Of a stretch of 64,000 bases of DNA, positions 23,253-32,414 are shown in pieces. The stretch's first letter is position 1, and the number at the start of each line of letters is the position of its first letter. The notes below the pieces were generated by a model. The model did not search any database, had not been told where the DNA came from, and saw only the letters and a list, made by a program, of their open reading frames with translations. A program made the position numbers and the translations under genes. Origin of the DNA: Streptomyces sp. WM6378 (GTDB lineage Bacteria > Actinomycetota > Actinomycetes > Streptomycetales > Streptomycetaceae); assembly GCF_001279695.1 (NCBI RefSeq), contig NZ_LGDD01000199.1, positions 43,307 through 107,306 of the forward strand, given 5' to 3'.

Positions 23253-25001
23253 ATGAACAAGCGCACCTGCACCGCCCTCGCCGTCGCCCTCGCGGCGACG
23301 CTCACCCTCGGCACGGCCGGCTGTTCCGGGGGGAAGCACACGGGCGCGGGCGAGGAGGGCGGCAAGAACCCGGCCGTCGCGAACGTGGGCAAGGTCGTCG
23401 GTGGCACCCCGGTCAAGGGCGGCACCCTCACCGTCCTGTCCAACCAGGACTTCAGCCACCTCGACCCGGCCCGCAACTGGGTCATGAGCGACATGGACTT
23501 CGGCACCCGGCTGCTCTACCGCACCCTGGTGACCTACAAGGCGGTCCCCGGCACCGGCGGCAACCAGCTGACGCCCGACCTCGCCACCGACCTCGGCACC
23601 TCCTCCAACGGGGCCCGCACCTGGACGTTCCACCTCAAACAGGGCCTCACCTACGAGGACGGCTCACCCATCACCGCGCAGGACGTCAAGTACAACGTCG
23701 AGCGGTCCTTCTCCCCCGACCTGCCCGGCGGCGCCGACTACGCGGCCCGCTACCTCACCGGCGCCGAGGGCTACCAGGGCCCCGCCCAGGGCAAGCACCT
23801 CGACTCCATCAAGACACCCGACGACCACACGATCGTCTTCGAACTCCGCAAGCCCTTCGCCGAGTTCCCCAACGCCACCGCCATGCCGACCTTCGCGCCC
23901 GTGCCCAAGGCCCAGGACAACGGGCCCAAGTACGACAACAGACCCTTCTCGTCGGGCCCGTACAAGGTCGAGTCGTACCAGCGGAACAAGCAGCTCACCC
24001 TGGTCCGCAACACCCACTGGGACCCCGCCACCGACCAGGTCCGCAAGGCGTACCCGGACCGCATCGTCGTGACCATGGGACTCAAGGCCACCCAGATCGA
24101 CGACCGCCTCATCGCCAGCCAGGGCGCGGACGCCTCCGCCGTCTCCTGGGGTGCGCTGCGCCCCGAGAGCGCACCCAAGGTCCTGACGAACGCATCCGTG
24201 CGCTCGCGCCTCCTCGCGGAGTCCACCAACTGCACCGACATGGTCCAAATGCACACCGGGCGCGCCCCGTTCACCGATGTGAAGGTGCGTCAGGCGGTGA
24301 TGTACGCGCTCGACAAGGACGCGGTGCTCACCTCGTCCGGCGGCCCCGCGTTCAACGACCTGTCCACCGCGTACATGCCGGCCACCCTCTTCGACGGCAA
24401 GCAGCCCGACACCCTCAAGATCCCCACCACCGGTGACGTCGCCAAGGCCAAGGAGCTCCTCAAGGAGGCGGGCAAGCCGGGCGGGTTCGAGACGAAGATG
24501 ACCGTCTCCACCGGCGACAAGGGCCGTGCCGAGGCCATCCAGGAGTCGCTCGCGAAGGCCGGGATCAAGGTCACCATCGAGACCGTCGACCCGTCCGCGT
24601 TCTACGCCACCATCGGCGACGTCAAGAACCGCACCGACATCGTCTACACGGGCTGGTGCCCGGACTACCCGTCCGGCTCCACGTTCCTGCCGTTCGTCTT
24701 CGACGGCCGCTACATCAAGGACAAGGGCAACCAGGGCAATCAGTCGATCTTCCGCGACGACGCCACGATGAAGCGGGTCGACGAGATCTCGGCGATGACC
24801 GACACCAAGGCCGCGGCCCAGGCCTGGCAGCAGCTCGACGGCGAGATCCTCACCAAGGCCCCCGCCGTCCCGGTCCTGGTGCGGCGCTGGCCGCTGGTGC
24901 TCGGCACCAACATCGCGGGCGGCTACGGCCAGACGTCCTTCGGCGGGCAGCTCGACTACGCCACGGTCGGGCTCAAGAACCCCGCCAAGAGCGGGAACTG
25001 A
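23253..25001 (+). CDS. Oligopeptide-type ABC transporter binding lipoprotein
   Basis: This 582-aa protein has a lipobox (GTAGC, C24) and the family-5 solute-binding fold: GGTLTVLSNQDFSHLDPA near residue 57, TWTFHLKQGLTYEDGSPITAQDVKY, and the later PFSSGPYKVESYQ. It would sit outside the membrane and bring peptides, opines or similar amines to the permeases behind it. It begins the five-gene plus-strand operon ordered binding protein, DppC-like, DppB-like, DppD-like, DppF-like, facing the oxidase genes. An internal C-terminal stretch VYTGWCPDYPSG is typical of the family. Confidence 0.92.
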   Translation: MNKRTCTALAVALAATLTLGTAGCSGGKHTGAGEEGGKNPAVANVGKVVGGTPVKGGTLTVLSNQDFSHLDPARNWVMSDMDFGTRLLYRTLVTYKAVPGTGGNQLTPDLATDLGTSSNGARTWTFHLKQGLTYEDGSPITAQDVKYNVERSFSPDLPGGADYAARYLTGAEGYQGPAQGKHLDSIKTPDDHTIVFELRKPFAEFPNATAMPTFAPVPKAQDNGPKYDNRPFSSGPYKVESYQRNKQLTLVRNTHWDPATDQVRKAYPDRIVVTMGLKATQIDDRLIASQGADASAVSWGALRPESAPKVLTNASVRSRLLAESTNCTDMVQMHTGRAPFTDVKVRQAVMYALDKDAVLTSSGGPAFNDLSTAYMPATLFDGKQPDTLKIPTTGDVAKAKELLKEAGKPGGFETKMTVSTGDKGRAEAIQESLAKAGIKVTIETVDPSAFYATIGDVKNRTDIVYTGWCPDYPSGSTFLPFVFDGRYIKDKGNQGNQSIFRDDATMKRVDEISAMTDTKAAAQAWQQLDGEILTKAPAVPVLVRRWPLVLGTNIAGGYGQTSFGGQLDYATVGLKNPAKSGN

Positions 25002-25014
25002 GGCTCGTCCGACC

Positions 25015-25950
25015 ATGACCAGCACTCTGCTGAAACCGCCGGCCCCCGCGGCCGGCCGGGGGCCGTGGCAGCTCGCCCGCGCGGAACTGCGCCGCCGTAC
25101 CTCCGTGAAGATCTCCCTCGCCGTCGTCGTCCTCTTCCTCCTCATGGCGGCCGGCGCCCCGCTGCTCGGCGCGCTCGGCGGCTGGTCGCCCGACGAGTTC
25201 GACAAGACCGCCATCGACCCCTACCTCGGCGGCCAGCCGCTCGGCCCGCTCGGCGGGATCTCCGCCGACCACTGGCTCGGCGTCGAACCCGTCACCGGCC
25301 GCGACCTGTTCGCCCGCGTCGTCTACGGCGCCCAGGTCTCCCTGCTCATCGCCCTGACCGCCACCGCGATCGTCGTCGTCGCGGGCACCGCCGCCGGGAT
25401 CGCGGCCGGCTACTTCGGCGGCCGCACCGACACGGTCCTGTCCCGCCTGATGGACCTCACCATGTCCTTCCCGTCCCTCATCTTCATGATCGCGATGATG
25501 TCGGTGGCCAAGGACGTCAACCGCATCCTGCTGATGACCGCCGTGATCGGCCTGTTCGGCTGGCCCGGCATCGCCCGCGTCGTACGCGGCCAGACCCTCT
25601 CGCTCAAACACCGCGAGTACGTGGACGCCGCCCGCGTCGGCGGCTCAGGACCCTGGCGCATCCTGACCCGCGACATCCTGCCCGGGGTAGCCGGACCCGT
25701 CATCGCGTACACCACGCTCATCGTCCCCGGCATGATCGCCACCGAGGCCGCGCTCAGCTACCTCGGCGTCGGCGTGCGCCCGCCCACCCCGTCCTGGGGC
25801 CAGATGATCGCCGAGAGCGTGTCGTTCTACGACACCGATCCGATGTACTTCGTCATCCCGAGCGCCTGCCTGTTCCTGACCGTCCTTGCCTTCACCCTGC
25901 TCGGCGACGCGCTGCGCGACGTCCTCGACCCGAGGGGCAGCCGCACATGA
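25015..25950 (+). CDS. DppC-like permease
   Basis: This 311-aa membrane protein has the OppC/DppC pattern: an N-terminal anchor, a periplasmic stretch with HWLGVEPVTGRDLFARVVYG, and five further helices. The EAA coupling loop is near EYVDAARVGGSGPWRIL. It lies 13 bases after the binding-protein gene and overlaps the next gene by ATGA. It is placed before DppB, the reverse of the usual order. Confidence 0.92.
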   Translation: MTSTLLKPPAPAAGRGPWQLARAELRRRTSVKISLAVVVLFLLMAAGAPLLGALGGWSPDEFDKTAIDPYLGGQPLGPLGGISADHWLGVEPVTGRDLFARVVYGAQVSLLIALTATAIVVVAGTAAGIAAGYFGGRTDTVLSRLMDLTMSFPSLIFMIAMMSVAKDVNRILLMTAVIGLFGWPGIARVVRGQTLSLKHREYVDAARVGGSGPWRILTRDILPGVAGPVIAYTTLIVPGMIATEAALSYLGVGVRPPTPSWGQMIAESVSFYDTDPMYFVIPSACLFLTVLAFTLLGDALRDVLDPRGSRT

Positions 25951-26936
25951 CCCGCTACCTCGCCCGCCGGATCCTCGGCGTCATCGGCGTGCTCATCGCG
26001 ATCGCCGCCGTCACCTTCACCATCTTCTACGTCCTGCCCTCCGACCCGGCGGCCGCCGCCTGCGGCAAGTCGTGCAGCGCCGAGCGCCTGGAGGCGATCC
26101 GCGCCCACATGGGCCTGGACCAGCCGCTGTGGCGCCAGTTCTGGGACTTCGCCTCCGGGATCTTCACCGGCCGCACCATGGGCACCGGCCAGTACGCGCT
26201 GCACTGCGACTTCCCGTGCCTGGGCTACTCGTACGAGAACAGCGAGTCGGTGTGGAGCCTGCTCATGGACCGGCTGCCCGTCTCCGCCTCACTCGCGCTC
26301 GGCGCGGCGGTGCTGTGGCTGCTGCTCGGCCTGTCCGCGGGGGTCGCTGCGGCCCTGCGCAAAGACACCTTCACCGACCGCGCCCTGATGGTCGGCGCGG
26401 TGGCCGCGGCCTCGATGCCGGTCTACTTCACCTCGGTCATGCTGATCTACGGCCTGATCCGGGTGGCGGGCCTGCTCCCCTACCCCCAGTACGTGTCCCT
26501 CGCCTCCGACCCCGTGCACTGGGCGTCCAACCTGCTGCTCCCCTGGATCGCGCTCGCCATCCTGTACGCCGCCATGTACGCCCGGCAGAGCCGCAGTTCG
26601 ATGATCGAGACGATGGCGGAGCCGTACATCCGCACCGCCCGCGCCAAGGGCCTGCCGCGCCGCACGGTCGTCGTCAAACACGGCCTGCGCTCCGCGATGA
26701 CCCCGATCCTGACCCTGTTCGGCATGGACCTGGGCGGCCTGCTTGCGGGCGCGGTCATCACCGAGTCCATCTTCGGCCTGCCCGGCATCGGCCGGCTCTT
26801 CTACGGCGCCCTGTCCACCGGCGACCAGCCCGTCATCCTCGGCGTGACGCTGCTCGCCGCGACCTTCATCGTCGTCGCCAACCTGGCCGTCGACCTTCTG
26901 TACGCGGTAGTCGACCCGCGAGTGAGGCTGCGATGA
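25947..26936 (+). CDS. DppB-like permease
   Basis: This 329-aa membrane protein begins with the DppB hallmark RYLARRILGVIGVLIAIAAVTFTIFYVLPSDPA and has the EAA loop EPYIRTARAKGLPRRTVVVKH. The periplasmic part contains three cysteines (ACGKSC and DFPCLG), which could form a disulfide. Starts and stops overlap its neighbours as ATGA. Confidence 0.92.
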   Translation: MTRYLARRILGVIGVLIAIAAVTFTIFYVLPSDPAAAACGKSCSAERLEAIRAHMGLDQPLWRQFWDFASGIFTGRTMGTGQYALHCDFPCLGYSYENSESVWSLLMDRLPVSASLALGAAVLWLLLGLSAGVAAALRKDTFTDRALMVGAVAAASMPVYFTSVMLIYGLIRVAGLLPYPQYVSLASDPVHWASNLLLPWIALAILYAAMYARQSRSSMIETMAEPYIRTARAKGLPRRTVVVKHGLRSAMTPILTLFGMDLGGLLAGAVITESIFGLPGIGRLFYGALSTGDQPVILGVTLLAATFIVVANLAVDLLYAVVDPRVRLR

Positions 26937-27949
26937 CAGCACCTGAACCGACTCCTGAACCACTCCTGTCCGTACGGGAGTTGGGCGTAACCTTCCCCAC
27001 CCCCCGGGGTCCGGTACGGGCCGTGGACTCGCTCTCCTTCGACGTGCACCGGGGCCGCACCCTGGGCATCGTCGGCGAGTCCGGATCCGGCAAGTCCGTC
27101 ACCTCGATGGCCGTGCTCGGCCTGCACACCGGCGCCGAGGTCACCGGCTCCATCACCCTGGACGGGCAGGAGCTGGTGGGCCTGCCCGAACGCGCCCTGA
27201 ACCGGGTGCGCGGCCGCCGCATCGCGATGATCTTCCAGGACCCGCTGTCCAGCCTGCACCCGTACTACACGGTCGGCGAGCAGATCGCGGAACACCACCG
27301 GGTGCACTTCAACTCCGGCCGTGCGCAGGCCCGTAAGCGGGCGGTGGAGATGCTGGCTGAGGTCGGCATCCCGGAGCCGGCGCGACGGGCGGGCGAGTAC
27401 CCGCACCAGTTCAGCGGAGGCATGCGCCAGCGCGCGATGATCGCGATGGCCCTTGCGTGCGAGCCGGAACTGCTCATAGCGGACGAGCCGACCACGGCCC
27501 TCGACGTGACCGTCCAGGCCCAGATCCTGGAACTGCTCGCCCGCCTTCAGGAGGAACGGGGCCTGGCGGTCGTGATGATCACCCACGACCTGGGGGTGGT
27601 GGCCCGGGTGGCTCACGAGGTCCTGGTGATGTACGGGGGCCGAGCGGCCGAACAGGCCCCGGTGGACGACCTGTTCGCCATGCCGGCCCACCCTTACACC
27701 CGAGGCCTGCTGGACTCGCTCCCCCGCCTGGACGACAGCGACGACGCCCCCCTGCGGGCCATCCCGGGCAGCCCGCCCTCCCTGCTCGACCCGACCCCGG
27801 GCTGCGCGTTCGCACCCCGCTGCCCGCGCGCGGCGGGCGCCGGTCCGGATGTGCGGGAGCGCTGCGAGACCGAGCGCCCCCTGCTGGGCGGCCCCGTCGG
27901 CCACCCGGTGGCCTGCCACCTCCCCGCGTACGAAGGCGTAGCGTCATGA
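26933..27949 (+). CDS. DppD-like ATPase
   Basis: This 338-aa ATPase has Walker [10 protein letters not shown], signature FSGGMRQRA, Walker B LLIADEP and H-loop MITHDLG. The C-terminal oligopeptide-type extension carries a cysteine cluster ([11 protein letters not shown] through ERCE and VACH), the usual [4Fe-4S]-type site of DppD/OppD proteins. It is coupled to DppB-like and DppF-like genes by ATGA overlaps and energises the transporter. Confidence 0.93.
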   Translation: MTAPEPTPEPLLSVRELGVTFPTPRGPVRAVDSLSFDVHRGRTLGIVGESGSGKSVTSMAVLGLHTGAEVTGSITLDGQELVGLPERALNRVRGRRIAMIFQDPLSSLHPYYTVGEQIAEHHRVHFNSGRAQARKRAVEMLAEVGIPEPARRAGEYPHQFSGGMRQRAMIAMALACEPELLIADEPTTALDVTVQAQILELLARLQEERGLAVVMITHDLGVVARVAHEVLVMYGGRAAEQAPVDDLFAMPAHPYTRGLLDSLPRLDDSDDAPLRAIPGSPPSLLDPTPGCAFAPRCPRAAGAGPDVRERCETERPLLGGPVGHPVACHLPAYEGVAS

Positions 27950-28971
27950 GCGATGTCCCCACTGCTACTACTGCTGCTGCTAAGGCTAATGACACCGACA
28001 CTTCTCAACCCCTGCTGTCTGTACGGGAGTTGAGGATGCACTTCCCGGGCCGGGGCAGCCGCTCGGCGCCCGTCCGGGCGGTGGACGGCGTGAGTTTCGA
28101 CGTGGCGGCGGGCGAGACGCTGGGTCTGGTCGGGGAGTCGGGCTGCGGCAAGTCGACGACGGGCCGCATGATCGTGCGCCTCCTTGAGCCGACGTCGGGG
28201 ACGATCGCGTACGAGGGCCGCGACATCAGCCGCCTGAACCGGCGCGGGCTGCGACCGGTGCGCAAGGACCTCCAGATGGTCTTCCAGGACCCGCACTCCT
28301 CCCTGAACCCGCGCCAGACGGTGGCCCGGATCATCTCCGATCCCCTTCTGGCCCACGGGCGTTCGGCCACCGCTGCCCGCGCCCGGGCGGTCGAGCTGAT
28401 GGACCTCGTAGGGCTCATCCCCGAGCACATCGACCGCTACCCGCACGAGTTCTCGGGCGGCCAGGCCCAGCGGATCGGCATAGCCCGGGCGCTGGCCCTC
28501 GACCCGAAGCTGGTGGTGGCGGACGAGCCGGTCTCCGCCCTTGACGTCTCCGTCCAGGCCCAGATCGTGAACCTGATGGAGCGGTTGCAGAAGGAGCTGG
28601 GCCTTGCGTACTTGTTCATCGCGCATGACCTGTCGGTGGTGAAGCGGGTGTGTGACCGGGTGGCGGTGATGTATCTGGGGCGGGTGGTGGAGATCGGCGC
28701 GAAGGAGCGGGTGTACGGGGCGCCGGCCCACCCGTACACCCAGGCGCTGCTGTCCGCGGTGCCGTTGCCGGACCCTGCGGCTGAGCGGGCCCGCGAGCGG
28801 ATCACGCTGCTGGGAGATCCACCGAGCCCGGCTTCGCCGCCGTCGGGGTGCTCGTTCCATCCGCGCTGCGCGCGGGCGGCCGCGGTTTGCCGTACGGAGG
28901 CGCCGGTGCTGCGGGTGGTGGGGCCGGGGGAGGGCCGGGAAGTGGCATGCCACTTCCCGGGCGCGGGCTGA
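27946..28971 (+). CDS. DppF-like ATPase
   Basis: This 341-aa ATPase has Walker A GESGCGKST, signature FSGGQAQRI, Walker B LVVADEP and H-loop IAHDLS, plus the DppF C-terminal GCSFHPRCARA cluster. The N-terminal 20 residues (PTATTAAAKANDTDT) use AT-rich codons (many GCT and ACT) unlike the surrounding genes. This segment precedes the conserved domain and may be a recent insertion or a translation-tuned leader. Confidence 0.92.
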   Translation: MSDVPTATTAAAKANDTDTSQPLLSVRELRMHFPGRGSRSAPVRAVDGVSFDVAAGETLGLVGESGCGKSTTGRMIVRLLEPTSGTIAYEGRDISRLNRRGLRPVRKDLQMVFQDPHSSLNPRQTVARIISDPLLAHGRSATAARARAVELMDLVGLIPEHIDRYPHEFSGGQAQRIGIARALALDPKLVVADEPVSALDVSVQAQIVNLMERLQKELGLAYLFIAHDLSVVKRVCDRVAVMYLGRVVEIGAKERVYGAPAHPYTQALLSAVPLPDPAAERARERITLLGDPPSPASPPSGCSFHPRCARAAAVCRTEAPVLRVVGPGEGREVACHFPGAG

Positions 28972-28988
28972 CCCTGGGCCGGGGTGCG

Positions 28989-29250
28989 CTGGGGCTCCGC
29001 CCCAGACCCCGTTGAGGCCCCACCCGGCCCCTTCCCGAAACCCGCCGGGGGTGAAAGTGCTTCTGGGGCTCCGCCCCAGACCCCGTTCGCGCCTGAAGGG
29101 CGCTCGTCCTCAATCGCCGGACGGGCTGAAGATGCCTGTACCCGGCGCTGTTAGGGGCGCGGGGCTGTGACATCGTGCGGCTCCGCCGCGATGGGGGTCC
29201 CCCCTGTTCGAGCGAAGCCGAGAACTTGGGGGAGCGACCAGCCCCCACCG
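28989..29250 (+). repeat. Dispersed GC-rich intergenic repeat, copy 1
   Basis: The gap between dppF-like and the peroxidase gene holds no gene. It has two copies of the module CTGGGGCTCCGCCCCAG followed by ACCCCGTT (28989 and 29062 onward). The second continues into the segment that ends TCAATCGCCGGACGGGCTGAA, then the module TTAGGGGCGCGGGGCTGTGA leading to GCGGCTCCGCCGCG. The same modules recur near 35.2, 41.4 and 47.2 kb. The palindromic cores may form hairpins that end transcription. Confidence 0.8.
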
Positions 29251-29298
29251 GCCCGCACCCGAAAGGCGCAGCCGAATCCCCCGCACCCCAGCGGAGCG

Positions 29299-30471
29299 TC
29301 AGAGCACCCCGGCGCCGAGCGGGCGATTGGGCAGCACCGCCCCCGGCAGCACGTAAAACAGCGCCGAACCGTAGTGTTCGGCAAAGGAGTTGAGGGCGTC
29401 GCCCGCGACGAGCCGCTGCTGGACCCGCACGAAGAGCGCGGGGTCCTTCATGTAGGCCAGGAAGAGCAGCCCCCGGTCAGCGGGGCTGTTCTCGTAGGAG
29501 TAGCCGCGCCGCAGCATGCGGGCACCGTCGTCGAGCCGGGGGTTCGCAAGGCGCACATGCGCGTCGGAGGGCAGGACGTAACCGCCCTCCGGGGTCCGCG
29601 CGTCCAGGTCGGCCTGGACGCGCTCCGCCCCGCCCCCCAACGGCTCACCCCCACGCCTGCGGCGCCCGATGATCTGCTCCTGCCGGGCGACGGGCAGCCG
29701 CCCGAACTGATCGGCGCGCAGCCGTACCCGGCGTACGACGAGGAAGGTGCCGTCCACGTACGGACCCTGCCCCGACAGCCACACCCAGCGCTCGCTCTCC
29801 GCGGCGGTGGGATTCGTCGACCCGTCCTTGAAGCCGAGCAGATCGCGCGGGGTCTCGCCGTCGCGCAGGGACGTGAAGGGACTGGACTGCCGCCCGGGCA
29901 GCTCGGCCGGCAGGAACCCGGCCTGCCGCCAGCGCGGCTGCAGCACCCCCGTGCCGGCGCCCGCGAGCAGCCCGGCGGCCCGTTCGCACGCCCACGGGTC
30001 CCCCGCGCAGATCTGGACCCCGATCTCGCCGCCGCCGGCCCCCGCGTCGAGGTGCTCCCCGTCGAACGCGGGCAGCTCCCGCAGCCCCTCGGGCGCCCCG
30101 ACGCCGAGCCGTGTCGGCAGCGCGGGCCCGACGCCGACGGTCGCGGTGGCCCCCGCTTCGAGCCCGGAGAGCGCTTCGCTCCACCGCGCGAGCAGCCGCC
30201 GCACGGCGTCCCGCCCGGGGGCTCCGCGAGTGCCCGGCGTGAGGTCGTAGGAGAGGAAGAGCGCGTGCTGGGTCCGCGGCTCGGTCACCCCGGCCTGCCG
30301 GACGGGCCCGCGGGGCGCCCCCTGAGCGGGCCGTCGCGGGCGCTCGCGCGGGGGTGCGGAGTCGCACCCGCTCAGCACGGAGGCCACGGGGAGGCTGGCT
30401 AGGAGGGTGCGGCGACGGATCCTGGTGGGCCCGGGGGCACTCAAGTCATCGTACAAAACGGCACATTCCAT
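29299..30471 (-). CDS. Dyp-type heme peroxidase, exported
   Basis: The product of about 390 residues has a twin-arginine-like start (RIRRRTLLASLPVASVLSGC), so it is probably folded inside and exported, and may be lipidated at that cysteine. The Dyp signature GFKDGSTNP holds the catalytic Asp, and the likely proximal heme histidine is in PSDAHVRLANP. Such enzymes oxidise dyes and lignin-like phenolics with H2O2, and some couple to copper and GlxA-type systems. The ATG at 30471 is used; a GTG 18 bases upstream and a TTG downstream remain possible starts. Confidence 0.88.
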   Translation of the reverse strand: MECAVLYDDLSAPGPTRIRRRTLLASLPVASVLSGCDSAPPRERPRRPAQGAPRGPVRQAGVTEPRTQHALFLSYDLTPGTRGAPGRDAVRRLLARWSEALSGLEAGATATVGVGPALPTRLGVGAPEGLRELPAFDGEHLDAGAGGGEIGVQICAGDPWACERAAGLLAGAGTGVLQPRWRQAGFLPAELPGRQSSPFTSLRDGETPRDLLGFKDGSTNPTAAESERWVWLSGQGPYVDGTFLVVRRVRLRADQFGRLPVARQEQIIGRRRRGGEPLGGGAERVQADLDARTPEGGYVLPSDAHVRLANPRLDDGARMLRRGYSYENSPADRGLLFLAYMKDPALFVRVQQRLVAGDALNSFAEHYGSALFYVLPGAVLPNRPLGAGVL

Positions 30472-30598
30472 GAGAAAGGTGCTGCGCACGATACACCTGC
30501 GGCGCCGGGCCGCCTTGCTTTCTCAGCTCTGCGTGCCGCAGCGGGCCGCCCGGGGGGGAGCGGCACACGTACGCCCAGGTCCGAGCCGAACGGCGACC

Positions 30599-30745
30599 TA
30601 AGGGGCGCGGGGAACTGCGCGACCAGCCATCCACGGTCCGCAGCCGGACCATCCACACCCCCGGAGGCCACGCGGCGGAGCCGCAGAGTGTCACAGCGGG
30701 AAGGGGTGGGGCGGGGCATCCCGGGGTCTGGGGCGAAGCCCCAGC
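30599..30745 (+). repeat. Dispersed GC-rich intergenic repeat, copy 2
   Basis: This 314-base gene gap starts with the module GGGGCGCGGGGAACTGCGCG followed by ACCAGCC (also at 35.3 kb and, inverted, 41.3 kb). It also has a GCGGAGCCGC core with GTGTCACAGC and ends near GGTCTGGGGCGAAGCCCCAG, a variant of the copy-1 core in the reverse orientation. No ORF with a ribosome site was found in it. Confidence 0.75.
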
Positions 30746-30785
30746 GCACTCCGCCCGCCTCCAACTCCGGCTATGCGCCCGGCCG

Positions 30786-31028
30786 TTACTGCTCCCCCAA
30801 GGGATTGACGGGCGGCGGCGGGGCATCCGGGTCGTCATCGGCGACGGGGAGGGGCCGATGCCCCTCGGACCAGTGGTTGGACCAGCCGCACACCCCGCAC
30901 GAATACCGCCCGTCAAGGCCGGCCAGCTCGGTACCGCATCGCTTGCACTGCGTGTACGTGATGTCCGGCGTCGGCGCGCTGCCGGCCGCCCGGGGCCGTC
31001 CGGTCCCGGATCCGGAGATGTGGCTCAT
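30786..31028 (-). CDS. Small zinc-ribbon protein, 80 aa
   Basis: The ATG at 31028 opens MSHISGSGTG and the protein contains two CxxC pairs (CKRCGTELAGLDG, then CGVCGWS), the layout of a treble-clef or rubredoxin-like zinc ribbon. The C-terminal tail is acidic and proline-rich. Upstream in-frame starts exist but add a sequence without a ribosome site. It ends near the PIMT-like gene on the same strand, 50 bases away. The partner and role are unknown. Confidence 0.6.
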   Translation of the reverse strand: MSHISGSGTGRPRAAGSAPTPDITYTQCKRCGTELAGLDGRYSCGVCGWSNHWSEGHRPLPVADDDPDAPPPPVNPLGEQ

Positions 31029-31078
31029 GCGCCGGAGCGTACCCAGCACCGCGCCCCGGTCCTGGCGGTTCTCACCAG

Positions 31079-32194
31079 TCAGGACGTAATCCTGTTGGCG
31101 GGGTCGTCCAGCCACACGAACTCACCCTCGGGCGTGGCGGTCAGCCCGAACCGCTCCCGGGCCGGACGTCCGCACTGATCGAACTCCCTTACCACAGAGG
31201 CGACTTCGTCCCAGAGTCGGCGAGGCCCGTACTGCTCGGTCTCGAACTCGTCACGTCCGTCCACGTACTCGACGGTCGCCCACGACTTCTCGTCATCGGC
31301 GAGCAGCCAATACGTGGCCTCGGCCGGGGCCTCCTCGCCGCCATGGACGAGCTGGGGCCAGGCGCCGGGGACCTTCCGGGAGAGGTAGAACTCGGCATCC
31401 GCGTCACGGGCGAGGTCGTACGGGTTGATGCGGGTGGTGCCGGTGTCGCCCTGTTCCCGGTGGTACACGTCCGCGATCGCCGCCATGCGTCCGCGCTGCT
31501 GCCGGGCCCACATGAACGCCGGGTTCCCCGTGAAGCGGCCCAGCCCCTCGCCGTCGGCGACGTCCAGGACCAGGAAGCTGTACGAGTGGAACGACTCGCC
31601 GTACGGAGTGACGATCCGGCCTCCGTCCGCCGTCTGCGCGAGGAGGTGGCGCCCGAGCGTGCGCAGCGTGCAGGTCCCGATCACCTTGTCGAACGGGGCC
31701 CGCTGGGGCCGGCCGAGGAGGCCGTCGCCGTGGAAGGCGTACGGCCGGTACCCGGCGAGGCGGAGGTTCCGGCGGGCCCGCAGGTGCAGCCCCTCATCCA
31801 GTTCTGCCGTGGTCACCTGCTCGTCGCCGCACTGCTCGGACAGCAGGGCCGCGTTGTAGCCGGTGCCGGTGCCCAGCTCGTACACCCTGTCGCCGGGGCG
31901 GACGTCGGCGAGGGCCAGGGTCTCCAGCATGACGGACGGCTTCGACGACGAGGAGGTGGGGAAGCCGTGGCCGCCCGGCCTGCCGTCGTCCCACTGGATG
32001 ACGACCGGGGTGTCCGAGTACACCGCGTCCAGCCAGGCCTGCGGGGCGGAGTGGCGGTCGAGCTCGCGGGTCCTGCCGGGGATGAACAGGCCCCGGTCGA
32101 CGGCCCGTACGGTCTTCGCCCACTGCGGCGGAAGAACGCCCTCGCCTTCGAGGGCGTCCGCGAGGTGCTGGGGGTTCGTCATGGCCGGGCTCAT
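31079..32194 (-). CDS. PIMT-like methyltransferase of a small peptide locus
   Basis: This 371-aa protein has the protein-isoaspartate methyltransferase core: the SSSSKPSVMLETL segment (81-93) and SAM motif I ELGTGTGYNAALL (106-118). It is followed by a long C-terminal extension of about 150 residues absent from housekeeping PIMT. Such extended PIMT homologs act as tailoring enzymes in RiPP loci, methylating Asp to give aspartimide (known in lanthipeptide, graspetide and imiditide systems). Its ATG overlaps the stop of the 36-aa peptide gene (ATGA), so the two are translated together. The peptide's only other partner here is a DUF6415-like gene. RiPP function is inference. Confidence 0.75.
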   Translation of the reverse strand: MSPAMTNPQHLADALEGEGVLPPQWAKTVRAVDRGLFIPGRTRELDRHSAPQAWLDAVYSDTPVVIQWDDGRPGGHGFPTSSSSKPSVMLETLALADVRPGDRVYELGTGTGYNAALLSEQCGDEQVTTAELDEGLHLRARRNLRLAGYRPYAFHGDGLLGRPQRAPFDKVIGTCTLRTLGRHLLAQTADGGRIVTPYGESFHSYSFLVLDVADGEGLGRFTGNPAFMWARQQRGRMAAIADVYHREQGDTGTTRINPYDLARDADAEFYLSRKVPGAWPQLVHGGEEAPAEATYWLLADDEKSWATVEYVDGRDEFETEQYGPRRLWDEVASVVREFDQCGRPARERFGLTATPEGEFVWLDDPANRITS

Positions 32195-32301
32195 TTCTTC
32201 GGGGCCGGCGGGCTGGGCGGAGAGGGCAGGTTCGGCGGCCTGTCCCGATGCCCGTCCTGCGGCGCGGTGTCCGGCTTCCCGCTGTGCTTTCCTCCTGGCA
32301 T
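32191..32301 (-). CDS. Candidate RiPP precursor peptide, 36 aa
   Basis: The ATG has a strong ribosome site, GGAGG four bases upstream. The peptide begins PGGKHSGKPDTAPQDGHRD and ends in a proline-rich stretch with SPPSPPAPKK. It lacks Cys, so lanthionine chemistry is excluded. It has three Asp residues (D11, D16, D20), one in an Asp-Gly pair (QDGH), the site type most prone to aspartimide formation. It lies directly before the PIMT-like gene with ATGA overlap. This matches the layout of imiditides, where one PIMT homolog modifies an otherwise unmodified peptide. The gene is too short for routine annotation. Confidence 0.6.
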   Translation of the reverse strand: MPGGKHSGKPDTAPQDGHRDRPPNLPSPPSPPAPKK

Positions 32302-32414
32302 TTTTCCTCCAACTGCGTTGCAATGTCCGGCTGTTGAATGCTGCGAGCTTGGCCAGGGGAAGGCCGCACCCGGAATGCGGACCGGAAGCGCCAGCCGCTC
32401 CTGCTCCGCGCCGG

